Assembly (NCBI RefSeq): GCF_009914765.1
Contig: NZ_WYDS01000007.1
Span: 1-64,000 of the forward strand
DNA from: Halodesulfovibrio sp. MK-HDV
GTDB taxonomy: Bacteria; Desulfobacterota; Desulfovibrionia; Desulfovibrionales; Desulfovibrionaceae
DNA: 64,000 nt
Reading direction: 5' to 3'
The translations under genes were made by a program, and so were the position numbers. Under the pieces are notes generated by a model. The model ran no database searches. It saw nothing but the letters and a program-made list of their open reading frames with translations, and was not told the DNA's origin. Shown piece after piece: positions 55,826-64,000 of this stretch (its first letter is position 1; each line of letters starts with the position of its first letter).

Positions 55826-56680
55826 ATGATTATGGCTAATAAAATTCTTAAAAAAGAACAGTTAATCCCAGGACAAACCAGCAAGCTGGTTATTGATGCG
55901 CCGCATATTGCGGCAAAAGCCAAGCCCGGCAACTTTGTTATCCTACGTGTAACGGAGCGAGGCGAGCGTATTCCGCTTACTATCGCTGACACTGATCCTG
56001 AAAGCGGTACCATCACTATCGTGTATCTGGTACTCGGCAAGTCAACAGCGTTACTTGAACAGCTTAACGAAGGCGACGACATTCTTGACCTTTGTGGCCC
56101 GCTCGGAAAAGCAACCGAACTACACTCCGGCGGCACAGTTATCTGTGTTGGCGGCGGTACCGGCATTGCTGCTATGCATCACATTGCTAAGGGTAATCAC
56201 GAAGCTGGCAACCACGTTGTTGCTATCATCGGTGCCCGTAACAAAGACCTCCTGCTGTTTGAAAAAGAACTCAAAGAGTTCTGCCCGGAAGTTCTCATCT
56301 CTACAGATGACGGATCTTACGGTCACCATGGCCTTGTAACTGAACTGCTGAAAGATCGTCTTGAAAAAGATGACTCTGTTATTGAAGTAGTAGCTGTCGG
56401 CCCTGTGCCGATGATGGCTGCTGTTTCAAAAACCACCGAACCATTCGGTACTCCAACCACTGTAAGTCTTAACTCCATTATGGTTGATGGCGTTGGCATG
56501 TGCGGCGCTTGCCGTGTAACAGTTGGCGGAGAAACCAAATTTGCTTGTGTAGACGGTCCTGAATTTGACGGTCACAAAGTAGATTTTGGTGAATTACGAC
56601 AGAGACTGGCTGCATTTTCCAGCCTTGAAAAAAAATCTTTCGACCATCACTGCAGGTGCAAGTGCAATGACAACAGCTAA
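55826..56680 (+). CDS. nfnA: NADH-dependent reduced ferredoxin:NADP+ oxidoreductase subunit A
   Basis: Small subunit of the electron-bifurcating NfnAB (also annotated sulfide dehydrogenase subunit). 284 residues: FAD domain (PGNFVILRVTERGERIPLTIADTD), NAD-binding domain (VICVGGGTGIAAMHHIA), and the C-terminal [2Fe-2S] motif SIMVDGVGMCGACRVTVGGETKFACVDGPEF. Start 55826 or 55832 (MANKIL). The end overlaps the natural start of nfnB by 14 bases. Confidence 0.93.
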   Translation: MIMANKILKKEQLIPGQTSKLVIDAPHIAAKAKPGNFVILRVTERGERIPLTIADTDPESGTITIVYLVLGKSTALLEQLNEGDDILDLCGPLGKATELHSGGTVICVGGGTGIAAMHHIAKGNHEAGNHVVAIIGARNKDLLLFEKELKEFCPEVLISTDDGSYGHHGLVTELLKDRLEKDDSVIEVVAVGPVPMMAAVSKTTEPFGTPTTVSLNSIMVDGVGMCGACRVTVGGETKFACVDGPEFDGHKVDFGELRQRLAAFSSLEKKSFDHHCRCKCNDNS

Positions 56681-56715
56681 AAAGACTAAAAAAACAGATT
56701 GCCCCTCGTGTTCCA

Positions 56716-58101
56716 ATGCCTAACCAACCGGCTGAAGAACGCGCCCGCAATTTTAAAGAAGTGGCACTGGGTTACACCAAAGAAATGGCAATGCAGGAAG
56801 CTGCACGTTGTCTGAACTGTAAAAAGCCTAAATGTGTTCAGGGCTGTCCAGTACAGGTACCAATTGCAGATTTCATTGCTGAAGTAGCCAAAGGCAATAT
56901 TGAAAAAGCCTACTCCGTAATCAAAAGCACCAACAGCCTCCCTGCTATTTGTGGACGTGTTTGTCCGCAGGAAATTCAGTGCGAAGGCGCATGTATTCTC
57001 AATGCGAAAGATCAGCCAATTGCTATCGGTCGTCTTGAACGCTACGTAGCAGACGAATACATGTATCTGGATGCGTGTGACCTCATCAGCGCTAAGCCTG
57101 AGTGTCCATTTATTGATGAAGAGAAAAAGGTTGCTTGTATCGGCTCCGGCCCATCCAGCCTTACCGTTGCAGGCTATCTTGCCAGCCGCGGTTGCAAAGT
57201 AACTATCTTTGAAGCACTGCACGAAGTAGGTGGCGTACTCGTTTACGGTATTCCTGAGTTCCGCCTGCCTAAAGAAGATGTTGTTGCTAAAGAAGTTGGT
57301 GCTCTTAAAGATCTTCAGGTTGATTTTGTAACCAACTACGTTGGCGGCAAAACATTCTCCATTGAAGACTTAAAAGAGCAGGGTTACAAAGCTGTATTCG
57401 TTGGTGTCGGCGCAGGCCTGCCACGCTTCTTGAATATTTCCGGCGAAAACCTTTGTGGTGTTTTCTCCGCAAACGAATATCTCACACGCGTCAACTTAGG
57501 ACGTGCATACGACTTCCCTAACTACGACACTCCTATCATCAAAGGCCGCAAGGTTACTGTATATGGTGGTGGTAACGTAGCAATGGATGCTGCCCGTACT
57601 GCACAGCGCCTTGGTGCTGAAACTGTACACATTGTGTACAGACGTACAGCAGACGCTATGCCTGCTCGACTTGAAGAACTTGAACATGCTGTAGAAGAAG
57701 GCATTATCCTTGAAGTGCTTGCGAACCCTATTGAGTTCAAAAGCGACGGAAGTGGTAACCTTGCTTCTGTAACATTGCAGAAAATGAAGATGGGTGAACC
57801 GGATGATTCCGGTCGTTGCCGTCCTCTCCCTATCGAAGGCGAAACATACGAGCTGGAAACAGACCTCGCTGTTATCGCTGTAGGTACCCGTCCTAACCCG
57901 GTTCTGCTCGAAAACGAGCCTGATCTGAAGTTAAACAAATGGGGCTACATCGAAGCTGACGAAGAGACTAACGAAACCTCCATTCCTGATGTATATGCAG
58001 GTGGTGACATCGTTACCGGTGCAGCAACAGTTATTCTTGCAATGGGTGCAGGCCGTAAGGCAGCACAGGAAATTGCTCGTCGCTTCGGCATAGAAGACTA
58101 A
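56716..58101 (+). CDS. nfnB: NADH-dependent reduced ferredoxin:NADP+ oxidoreductase subunit B (5' end disrupted)
   Basis: Large NfnAB subunit, glutamate-synthase small-subunit-like. 461 residues from this ATG: cluster motif AARCLNCKKPKCVQGCPV, RVCPQEIQCEGACIL, FAD site VACIGSGPSSLTVAGYLA, NADPH site VTVYGGGNVAMDAARTA, and a C-terminal DVYAGGDIVTGAATVILAMGAG. The family begins earlier: the frame upstream reads KKQIAPRVP but has no start codon. An ATG at 56667, overlapping the nfnA stop, gives MTTAKKTKK in another frame. Removing one A from the A7 run at 56688-56694 joins them. The coordinates given are those of the intact frame. Confidence 0.9.
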   Translation: MPNQPAEERARNFKEVALGYTKEMAMQEAARCLNCKKPKCVQGCPVQVPIADFIAEVAKGNIEKAYSVIKSTNSLPAICGRVCPQEIQCEGACILNAKDQPIAIGRLERYVADEYMYLDACDLISAKPECPFIDEEKKVACIGSGPSSLTVAGYLASRGCKVTIFEALHEVGGVLVYGIPEFRLPKEDVVAKEVGALKDLQVDFVTNYVGGKTFSIEDLKEQGYKAVFVGVGAGLPRFLNISGENLCGVFSANEYLTRVNLGRAYDFPNYDTPIIKGRKVTVYGGGNVAMDAARTAQRLGAETVHIVYRRTADAMPARLEELEHAVEEGIILEVLANPIEFKSDGSGNLASVTLQKMKMGEPDDSGRCRPLPIEGETYELETDLAVIAVGTRPNPVLLENEPDLKLNKWGYIEADEETNETSIPDVYAGGDIVTGAATVILAMGAGRKAAQEIARRFGIED

Positions 58102-58126
58102 CTACTCGTCATTTTACGATAAATAG

Positions 58127-58156
58127 AAGGGCAGCCTCTCAGGCTGCCCTTTTTTA
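58127..58156 (+). terminator. Terminator after nfnB
   Basis: AGGGCAGCCT and AGGCTGCCCT form a 10-bp stem with loop CTC, followed by six T. Confidence 0.92.
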
Positions 58157-58338
58157 TTATTAGACTATCAAATTAATAGTATCAAATTACCGATTTATCA
58201 GAATTTTCACTAAAAGAAACATAACTTTTTTCCGCATCCATCCGATACTAATAGAACGGGGACACAAAAATCATAGCTAGCATTTACTTATGATTTGCAA
58301 CTTGCTGCCACACAATACCATCACGCGGGAGGGATGCG

Positions 58339-60375
58339 ATGAAGTTCAACCTAAAAGCACAGTTACTAGTACCGACATTGTTGATCATCATTGTCGGAAT
58401 GGGCACAGCTTCTTTTTTATCATTCAGAGAAGCAGAGTCCGTCTTGAAAAAAACAATGATCGACCAATCAGAACAGGTCGCTCAAGGTCTGCAAACTCAG
58501 ATCTCAGCATGGGTAGAAGACATCCGGCAGGATTTGACTATTGCAGCGGGTAATGGCTCCATCAAGCGTGCCCTTCTTAGCGACGGGTTGAATCAGACAG
58601 CATACATTCGTGCCACCTCCTACCTTCAGAATATGGAAAAAGAGTATTCGTATTACGAAGGTGTGGGAATCATAAATAAAGAAGGCATCGCTTCAGCCTA
58701 CTCGAACATTGATATGGTTGGTAAGCTAGATATCAGTAGCCGAAAATACTTCAAAGAAGTAATGCAGGGTGCACCTGCAATTTCTGATGCCATAATGAGT
58801 AAAGTTTCAGGGCAACCAGTTTTAGTCGTTGCTACTCCGATTATAGAGAGAGGCAGCACTGTCGGTGCTGTCATCGGGGTTGTCAAATTAAGCGTGTTCT
58901 CTGAAAAATATATTAAGCCCATCAAAATGGGTAAATCCGGCTATGCCTTCCTTTTAGCAAAATCCGGTTATCTTTGTGCGCATCCAGACGATTCTACAAT
59001 TTTAAAAACAAAACTTACTGACTATGACTGGGGCAAAACGATAGCTTCCCAAGATTCCGGTACCATTACCTACGAATGGCGTGGTGTAGAGAAAGTCGTT
59101 ACCTACCGCAAAGAACCGGTCACAGGTTGGTCTATTGGTATTGCCACCAGCGTTGACGACATTTTTTCATCAATCGCCTCAATCCGTAGCTCCAATCTTA
59201 TTACAGCAACTATTGTTGTACTTCTCACCGGTATTGTAATCTTCCTGATTGTTCATAAAATTGTCGCAGCAATCACCAAAAGCGTTAACTTTGCAGAAAA
59301 TGTTGCTCAGGGCGTTTTAGATAAAGAACTCGACATCGACCGCACAGACGAAATTGGAACTCTAGCAACTGCGCTTAAAGAAATGACTCTCAACCTGCGC
59401 AAAATGATCAAAACTGCCGAACAGAAAACTGAAGAAGCAGAACAGGAATCACAGCGCGCGCATGTTGCAATGCAGGAAGCTGACGAAGCTCGAAGCGAAG
59501 CTGAAAAAGCAAAACGCCAAGGCATGCTTCAGGCTGCTGCACAGCTGGAAACGATTGTTGAACATATTACAACAACCGCAACCGAGCTTGCTGCGCAGAT
59601 TGATGAATCCAGTCGCGGTGCAGAGCTTCAGCTCGAACGCACCGGCGAAACAGCAACAGCCATTGAAGAAATGAATGCTACGGTGCTCGAAGTTGCCCGT
59701 AATGCAACATCCGCAGCGTCTCATGCTGAAGATACCAAGCAGAAAGCAGAAGAAGGACAGCATGTTGTTTCCTCCGTTGTTCAGTCCATCGATGAAGTAA
59801 GCGAACGTTCCACCAACCTGACAGAAAGCCTCGGTGCACTTGGAAGCCGTGCTGAAGACATTGGTAGTGTTATGACGGTTATTACTGACATCGCAGACCA
59901 GACAAACTTGCTGGCATTGAACGCCGCTATTGAAGCAGCACGCGCAGGTGAAGCAGGACGAGGATTCGCTGTTGTTGCGGATGAAGTTCGTAAACTTGCA
60001 GAAAAAACAATGCAGGCAACCCGCGAAGTTGATGAAGCTATTCAGGCTATTCAGGTAGCCTCAAAAGAAAATATTCAGGGAATGCAGGCAACATCCAACG
60101 TAGTTGTGCATTCAACAGGGCTTGCAAGCGAAGCTGGTGACTCTCTCAAATCCATTGTTGAAGTTGCCATTGCAAACGCCGATCAGGTTCGCTCTATTGC
60201 ATCCGCGAGTGAACAACAGTCAGCGACTTCAGAACAAATTGGGCGAAGCTCAGAAGAGATCAACCGAATTGCAATGGATACAGCTTCAGGCATGCGTGAG
60301 TCCGCAGTAGCTGTAAACGAACTTGCTGAAATGACTCAGAAGCTTCAGCACCTTGTTATTGAGTTGAAGTCCTAA
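58339..60375 (+). CDS. Methyl-accepting chemotaxis protein with dCache-type sensor
   Basis: 678 residues: TM1 (about 9-29), periplasmic sensor (about 30-275) with [12 protein letters not shown] and [22 protein letters not shown] typical of dCache domains, TM2 (about 282-306), HAMP, a long coiled coil, and the signalling tip [41 protein letters not shown] (quoted as the family hallmark). A ribosome site GGAGGG lies upstream. The ligand is unknown. No CheR-binding pentapeptide is visible at the C-terminus (ends VIELKS). Confidence 0.95.
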   Translation: MKFNLKAQLLVPTLLIIIVGMGTASFLSFREAESVLKKTMIDQSEQVAQGLQTQISAWVEDIRQDLTIAAGNGSIKRALLSDGLNQTAYIRATSYLQNMEKEYSYYEGVGIINKEGIASAYSNIDMVGKLDISSRKYFKEVMQGAPAISDAIMSKVSGQPVLVVATPIIERGSTVGAVIGVVKLSVFSEKYIKPIKMGKSGYAFLLAKSGYLCAHPDDSTILKTKLTDYDWGKTIASQDSGTITYEWRGVEKVVTYRKEPVTGWSIGIATSVDDIFSSIASIRSSNLITATIVVLLTGIVIFLIVHKIVAAITKSVNFAENVAQGVLDKELDIDRTDEIGTLATALKEMTLNLRKMIKTAEQKTEEAEQESQRAHVAMQEADEARSEAEKAKRQGMLQAAAQLETIVEHITTTATELAAQIDESSRGAELQLERTGETATAIEEMNATVLEVARNATSAASHAEDTKQKAEEGQHVVSSVVQSIDEVSERSTNLTESLGALGSRAEDIGSVMTVITDIADQTNLLALNAAIEAARAGEAGRGFAVVADEVRKLAEKTMQATREVDEAIQAIQVASKENIQGMQATSNVVVHSTGLASEAGDSLKSIVEVAIANADQVRSIASASEQQSATSEQIGRSSEEINRIAMDTASGMRESAVAVNELAEMTQKLQHLVIELKS

Positions 60376-60437
60376 ACAATTCAGAATCGGTTGATTAAAG
60401 AGAATTCAAACGCTCTCACAACCACCCAAAAAATAGA

Positions 60438-60478
60438 AAAAAGGCTGCTCCGTTTTCACGGGGTAGCCTTTCTTTGTA
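60438..60478 (+). terminator. Terminator after the chemoreceptor gene
   Basis: AAAGGCTGCTCCG and CGGGGTAGCCTTT form a stem with one C-A mismatch and a G-T pair, loop TTTTCA, followed by CTTTG. Confidence 0.8.
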
Positions 60479-60494
60479 TTCGTATTTCTCCACA

Positions 60495-60519
60495 TTTGAA
60501 CGATTACATATCGTTCAAA
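60495..60519. promoter_or_regulatory. Perfect 10-bp inverted repeat of unknown role
   Basis: TTTGAACGAT-N5-ATCGTTCAAA. It lacks a T-run tail, so it looks more like a protein-binding dyad than a terminator. The rest of 60520-60675 shows nothing. Confidence 0.4.
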
Positions 60520-60675
60520 ATTATCCGATGTTAGCCGGTCGGTTACCTAAAAGCTGTAAGTCTACCTTATAGCTCGTTAGTAGGTTAAAATGAGACCTCA
60601 ACGTCACCACGGATCATCTAAAGATACTATCCGCTCTCGCTATCAGTTAGCCATCTGACTATCTATGCTTTGACT

Positions 60676-60867
60676 CTATTCATCGTCGTCATTGTGTTTT
60701 GCTTTATGTGCTCGGGCAAGGGTTATTCCGGCAACAAAGCCAGGAACCATGCCTAGAGCAATAGCGCGCGGAAGGTTTGGCAAAAAACCAACAAGGTACC
60801 CAAGGACACCGACCGACGCCCCGATCAAAATTCCGCGAACAACAAAGTTAGGTGCTTCTTTAGACAT
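60676..60867 (-). CDS. Small two-helix membrane protein, unknown function
   Basis: 63 residues: two hydrophobic helices (about 12-29 GILIGASVGVLGYLVGFL; 35-51 AIALGMVPGFVAGITLA) and an acidic C-terminus (HNDDDE). GGAG is visible upstream of the ATG on the minus strand (GGAGTAAAC). Length and glycine zippers resemble small stress-type membrane proteins, but I cannot name it. Confidence 0.65.
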   Translation of the reverse strand: MSKEAPNFVVRGILIGASVGVLGYLVGFLPNLPRAIALGMVPGFVAGITLARAHKAKHNDDDE

Positions 60868-60941
60868 GTTTACTCCTTACATTAGCGCCGCATGGTACGG
60901 TGTGCCATGTGTGAGTGTCAATTGACATTCTTCGTAGCGCA

Positions 60942-62537
60942 TTACGGCTTTTCAGGCGTATGATCGCTCCGTTTCACGGCTTCCGCCATAGTGATTTTCT
61001 GCATGGTATCAAGGGAGCACCGTTGCAGGGCAATATGTTTAATTTGCCACGGTCCTTTTACTATTTCGCCATCTGCCGCTTTAGCAATAGCTTTCAGCAT
61101 TCCGCCAAAAATAAACAGATGCATTGGGATTAACGAATACCAATACGCCATGCCCCACAGACCCTTAGGATGAAAATAAGCGATCATTCGTAATTCAGTA
61201 ACATGCTCTGTTCCAGTGGTTACTGGCAATAACGTAAATTCTAGCAAGGCTTCACCGGGTAATTTCATTTCTGCCAGTAATAAAAGCCTTCGATTTTTTT
61301 GAATATCTAACACACGCCAAAAATCCAGCGCATCGCCGATAAACAACTCTTCAGGGTCGCGCCGTCCACGCCGTAAGCCCGGCCCACCAACCATCTTGTC
61401 GATAAATCCGCGAATGCGCCACAGGTAGTCATCTTTATACCACCCGTTCGTGCCGCCAATGCGCTTAACTACGCCCCACACGTTCTCCATTGTGTCCCGT
61501 ATATGCACGGCATTTGCAGAATACAACGTCGTGCCGCCTGCATAGGTGCTGTCTCCGCAGGTTACCCATTCTGGAATTTCCGGCTCACCTGCGTCTGTCC
61601 AGCTTGTATCCACAGTATGTTGCCGCACCCTCGCCAACGCCCGTGTTACAGACTCTTTTACGGTAATTAGCTCTTGCGGAATTATCTCACGAATGGAGTT
61701 TTCTGCACACACCACATTGTTTCGCAGTCCTTCAACCAATGGACGTGCAAGGCTTGTTGGCACAGGCGTAACAAGATTAATCCACAATGAGCTCAAACGT
61801 GGAGTAAGAACAGGCACAGGGAAGATAAGCCGCTTCCGCAGCCCTGCCTCTTTTCGATAAATTTCAAACAACTCGCGATACGTAACAATATCCGGCCCGC
61901 CAATGTCGTATGTTTTACCCGCAGTTTCCGGAGCATCCAACACACCTGTCAGATACGTAAGCACGTTAGACACGGCAATTGGCTGGCACTTACTGTTTAC
62001 CCAGCGCGGCGTAACCATCACCGGCAAGCGATCCACCAGATATCGAAGCAATTCAAACGAAGCACTGCCTGCACCGATTATCTGCGCAGCACGCAGCACC
62101 GTAACTGGCACTTCTGATAACGACAAGATTTGTGCGACCTCAGCTCGGGATACAAGGTGCTTACTGAGCTTTGGATCATCGGGTACTACGCCTGAAAGAT
62201 ATATAATCCGGTTCACTTTGTTGATACGGCACGCCTGAACCATATTGTACGCAGCCTTACGGTCCGCATCACGGAAATCTTTTTGGGATGGATTCATGGA
62301 ATGAATAAGGTAATAGGCAATCCCGCAGCCACGCGCAGCATCCATGGTGCCCTTTCCTGAAACCATGTCCCCTTCAACGACTTCAAGATTTTCATCTGAA
62401 GCCCAAGGTCTGCTATCCAGCTTACGTTTGGAACGCACAAGCACACGAACCTTCTTCCCTTGCGCCAATAACAAAGGAACAAGCCTTCCGCCTATGTAGC
62501 CTGTGGCTCCGGTAACTAGAATGGGTTTATCATGCAT
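60942..62537 (-). CDS. SDR-fold NAD(P)-binding protein with C-terminal DUF2867-type domain
   Basis: 531 residues in two parts. The first (about 1-300) is an extended/atypical short-chain dehydrogenase: ILVTGATGYIGGRLVPLLLAQG (Rossmann motif), YYLIHSM, RIIYLSGVVPDD, DIGGPDIVTYRE. The second (about 320-500: VWGVVKRIGGTNGWYKDDYLWRIRGFIDKMVGG and KLPGEALLEFTL) matches DUF2867, a ligand-binding-type fold. Substrate unknown. Fusions of this type are common in bacteria. Confidence 0.88.
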   Translation of the reverse strand: MHDKPILVTGATGYIGGRLVPLLLAQGKKVRVLVRSKRKLDSRPWASDENLEVVEGDMVSGKGTMDAARGCGIAYYLIHSMNPSQKDFRDADRKAAYNMVQACRINKVNRIIYLSGVVPDDPKLSKHLVSRAEVAQILSLSEVPVTVLRAAQIIGAGSASFELLRYLVDRLPVMVTPRWVNSKCQPIAVSNVLTYLTGVLDAPETAGKTYDIGGPDIVTYRELFEIYRKEAGLRKRLIFPVPVLTPRLSSLWINLVTPVPTSLARPLVEGLRNNVVCAENSIREIIPQELITVKESVTRALARVRQHTVDTSWTDAGEPEIPEWVTCGDSTYAGGTTLYSANAVHIRDTMENVWGVVKRIGGTNGWYKDDYLWRIRGFIDKMVGGPGLRRGRRDPEELFIGDALDFWRVLDIQKNRRLLLLAEMKLPGEALLEFTLLPVTTGTEHVTELRMIAYFHPKGLWGMAYWYSLIPMHLFIFGGMLKAIAKAADGEIVKGPWQIKHIALQRCSLDTMQKITMAEAVKRSDHTPEKP

Positions 62538-62708
62538 ATATTTCTCCGGTACAGTATGCCTAAATTTTCTTAAAACAAAACATATCGCACTTTGCCTTCT
62601 CCCGCGTCTATTTTTTCACCTATCCCCATATTGCAGAACTTCCCAAGCGTGGTATTCTGAACCATTCCCTAATCCTGTCATATCGAAACGATTGTTCGTG
62701 GAGGACGT

Positions 62709-64000
62709 ATGGTACCGCCGACCAAACCCAAAGACTCTTCAACCACACACGAAACTTCAAACGCGTCATCACAAAATGATGAAGAACTCTGGATTCTGCC
62801 GGAAGAAGCGCGTGCAACACTCTCCGAAGTGTTTAAACAGCTCCAAAAAACCGTTGAGCTGCACATCGTAACGGACAATGACCCGCAGAACATGTTCAAC
62901 GGTGTTACTCTGCAATTTGCGTATGACATGTCTAGACTCTCCGAACATATCACTCTTGTGAAGCACACTCTCGGTGACAAATTTTCAAAAAAGCACGAAG
63001 TGGAGTTCTCCCCATCTCTACTGTTCAATCCTGATGAATACGACATCCGCTTCACTGGCGCTCCATTAGGAGAAGAAGGAAAAGCCTTTGTGGAAACCGT
63101 CCTCCACGTTTCTTTCGGCGCAAGCTCACTCTCTGAAACATCAAAAGCTATTCTTGCAGAGCTTATAGAACCACGCCATGTCCGAATATTTTCCTCCCCC
63201 GGATGTCCATATTGTCCGGGACAGTTCATGAACGCAGTTAAAAGTGCTATTGAAAGACCAAAACTGATTCGCGCTGACTGCGTTGATTCTGACGAATTTC
63301 CCGAACTGTCAAAACAGTTCAGAGTCGGCTCAGTACCGCACACAGCGTTCAGTGAAACATATCACCGCATCGGACTGCTGCCGGAAGAACGCTTTTGTCT
63401 TGAATTACTCATGCTGCGCGATGCAGAAGCCGTACTTCGGGAACAGATGCAGGAAGCGGAACCTGAGGAAGAAGGAAAAATATACGATTTGCTCATTCTC
63501 GGTGCCGGTCCAGCCGGACTTACCGCAGCAATTTATGCAAAACGCTCCGGTCTCGATTCCATAGTGCTCGATAATTCAGTCATTGGCGGGCAGGTGATTG
63601 CAACGCCTACTGTTGAAAACTACCCGGGGTTCCAAAGTGTAGGCGGCACAGCACTTGTGGAGATACTCACCGCGCACACTCGAGAATATTCAAATATCCG
63701 CGAGAACCAGCTTATAGATGATGTCACAATAGGAGATGTTATCGAGGTGCATACCGCAGGGCGCACGTATGCCTCAAAAGCACTCATTTTTGCCACTGGT
63801 ACAGAATGGCGGTCACTTGATGTGGAAGGCGAAAAGAAATATTTCGGCACTGGGGTTACCCATTGTGCTTCCTGCGATGGCTATATGTTCCGCGGTAAGC
63901 ATGTCCTCATGGTCGGCGGCGGCAACAGCGCCCTCACAGACGCACTACATCTTAAAAATTTAGGCATCGACGTCACTGTTGTTCACCGGCGTGAGACCCT
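62709..64000 (+). CDS. Thioredoxin-reductase-like flavoprotein with N-terminal glutaredoxin-like domain (3' end outside window)
   Basis: An N-terminal extension of about 245 residues contains C166-P-Y-C169 in SSPGCPYCPGQFM, the redox site of an AhpF-like thioredoxin-fold domain. The flavoprotein part then begins with DLLILGAGPAGLTAAIYAKRSG, GGQV, TVENYPGF and the disulfide C386-A-S-C389-D-G, followed by the NAD(P) motif MVGGGNSALTDAL. It moves electrons from NAD(P)H through FAD to a disulfide, most likely for peroxide defence (AhpF-like). ATG 62709 is preceded by GGAGG. It runs off the right edge. Confidence 0.88.
   Translation, partial: MVPPTKPKDSSTTHETSNASSQNDEELWILPEEARATLSEVFKQLQKTVELHIVTDNDPQNMFNGVTLQFAYDMSRLSEHITLVKHTLGDKFSKKHEVEFSPSLLFNPDEYDIRFTGAPLGEEGKAFVETVLHVSFGASSLSETSKAILAELIEPRHVRIFSSPGCPYCPGQFMNAVKSAIERPKLIRADCVDSDEFPELSKQFRVGSVPHTAFSETYHRIGLLPEERFCLELLMLRDAEAVLREQMQEAEPEEEGKIYDLLILGAGPAGLTAAIYAKRSGLDSIVLDNSVIGGQVIATPTVENYPGFQSVGGTALVEILTAHTREYSNIRENQLIDDVTIGDVIEVHTAGRTYASKALIFATGTEWRSLDVEGEKKYFGTGVTHCASCDGYMFRGKHVLMVGGGNSALTDALHLKNLGIDVTVVHRRET

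Overview
The window reads as chromosome of a motile, anaerobic, cytochrome-rich sulfate-reducing bacterium of the Desulfovibrionales, with moderate GC content. A marine Desulfovibrio or Halodesulfovibrio-like organism is my best guess. The case rests on a split-Soret cytochrome c homologue, a FrdCAB fumarate reductase next to a two-subunit class I fumarase, an electron-bifurcating NfnAB pair, a stand-alone IMP cyclohydrolase PurH domain, and the gene order flhB-flhA-flhF-flhG-fliA-cheY. I see no tRNA, rRNA, CRISPR array, integrase or transposase, so this is mostly core genome with unusually busy intergenic regions.

Layout. 1-8.4 kb: ftsY (minus, cut by the left edge), a PAS-containing histidine kinase, a 1.45-kb intergenic stretch holding a possible sigma-54-driven small RNA, then hflX and purH (minus) separated by palindromic repeats. 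8.8-18.6 kb: the flagellar export and regulation cluster fliR, flhB, flhA, flhF, flhG, fliA, cheY and fliL, plus three poorly known genes. 18.6-22.5 kb: a dihydrouridine synthase, ispH, cheV and tatD. 22.8-28 kb: an atypical receiver protein, a GNAT acetyltransferase, a DksA/TraR protein, an APH-like kinase overlapping an ABC ATPase, and sfsA. 28.3-34.5 kb: an aminotransferase, pgi, a histidine kinase/sigma-54 activator pair and a HAD protein. 34.9-37.9 kb: the split-Soret cytochrome and a large MscS channel. 38.2-46 kb: mutM, a ChaN-PDZ protein, a PaaK-like ligase and trmI on the minus strand, then a radical SAM protein, RNase G/E and queH on the plus strand. 46.7-49.3 kb: cstA and a LysR regulator (minus). 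50.4-58.1 kb: frdCAB, fumAB and nfnAB, the redox heart of the window. 58.3-64 kb: a chemoreceptor, a tiny membrane protein, an SDR fusion protein and a thioredoxin-reductase-like flavoprotein cut by the right edge.

How the genes work together. Fumarase and fumarate reductase sit in one overlapping operon, which suggests malate-fumarate-succinate interconversion coupled to the quinone pool. NfnAB downstream balances NADH, NADPH and ferredoxin. The flagellar cluster carries its own sigma factor, placement GTPases and CheY, with CheV and a chemoreceptor nearby.

The least explained material lies between genes. Two gaps, 49.57-50.16 kb and 55.55-55.75 kb, on either side of frd-fum, hold dense nested inverted repeats that look like structured RNAs. 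A MITE-like palindrome family occurs three times, and composite GC-rich repeats lie at 22.6, 37.9-38.2 and 46.0-46.7 kb. Three genes show start or frame anomalies: a one-base frame break in ftsY at the edge, an apparent ATA start for hflX, and an A7 run that breaks the natural start of nfnB. All domain calls are by eye from translated motifs; no search was run.
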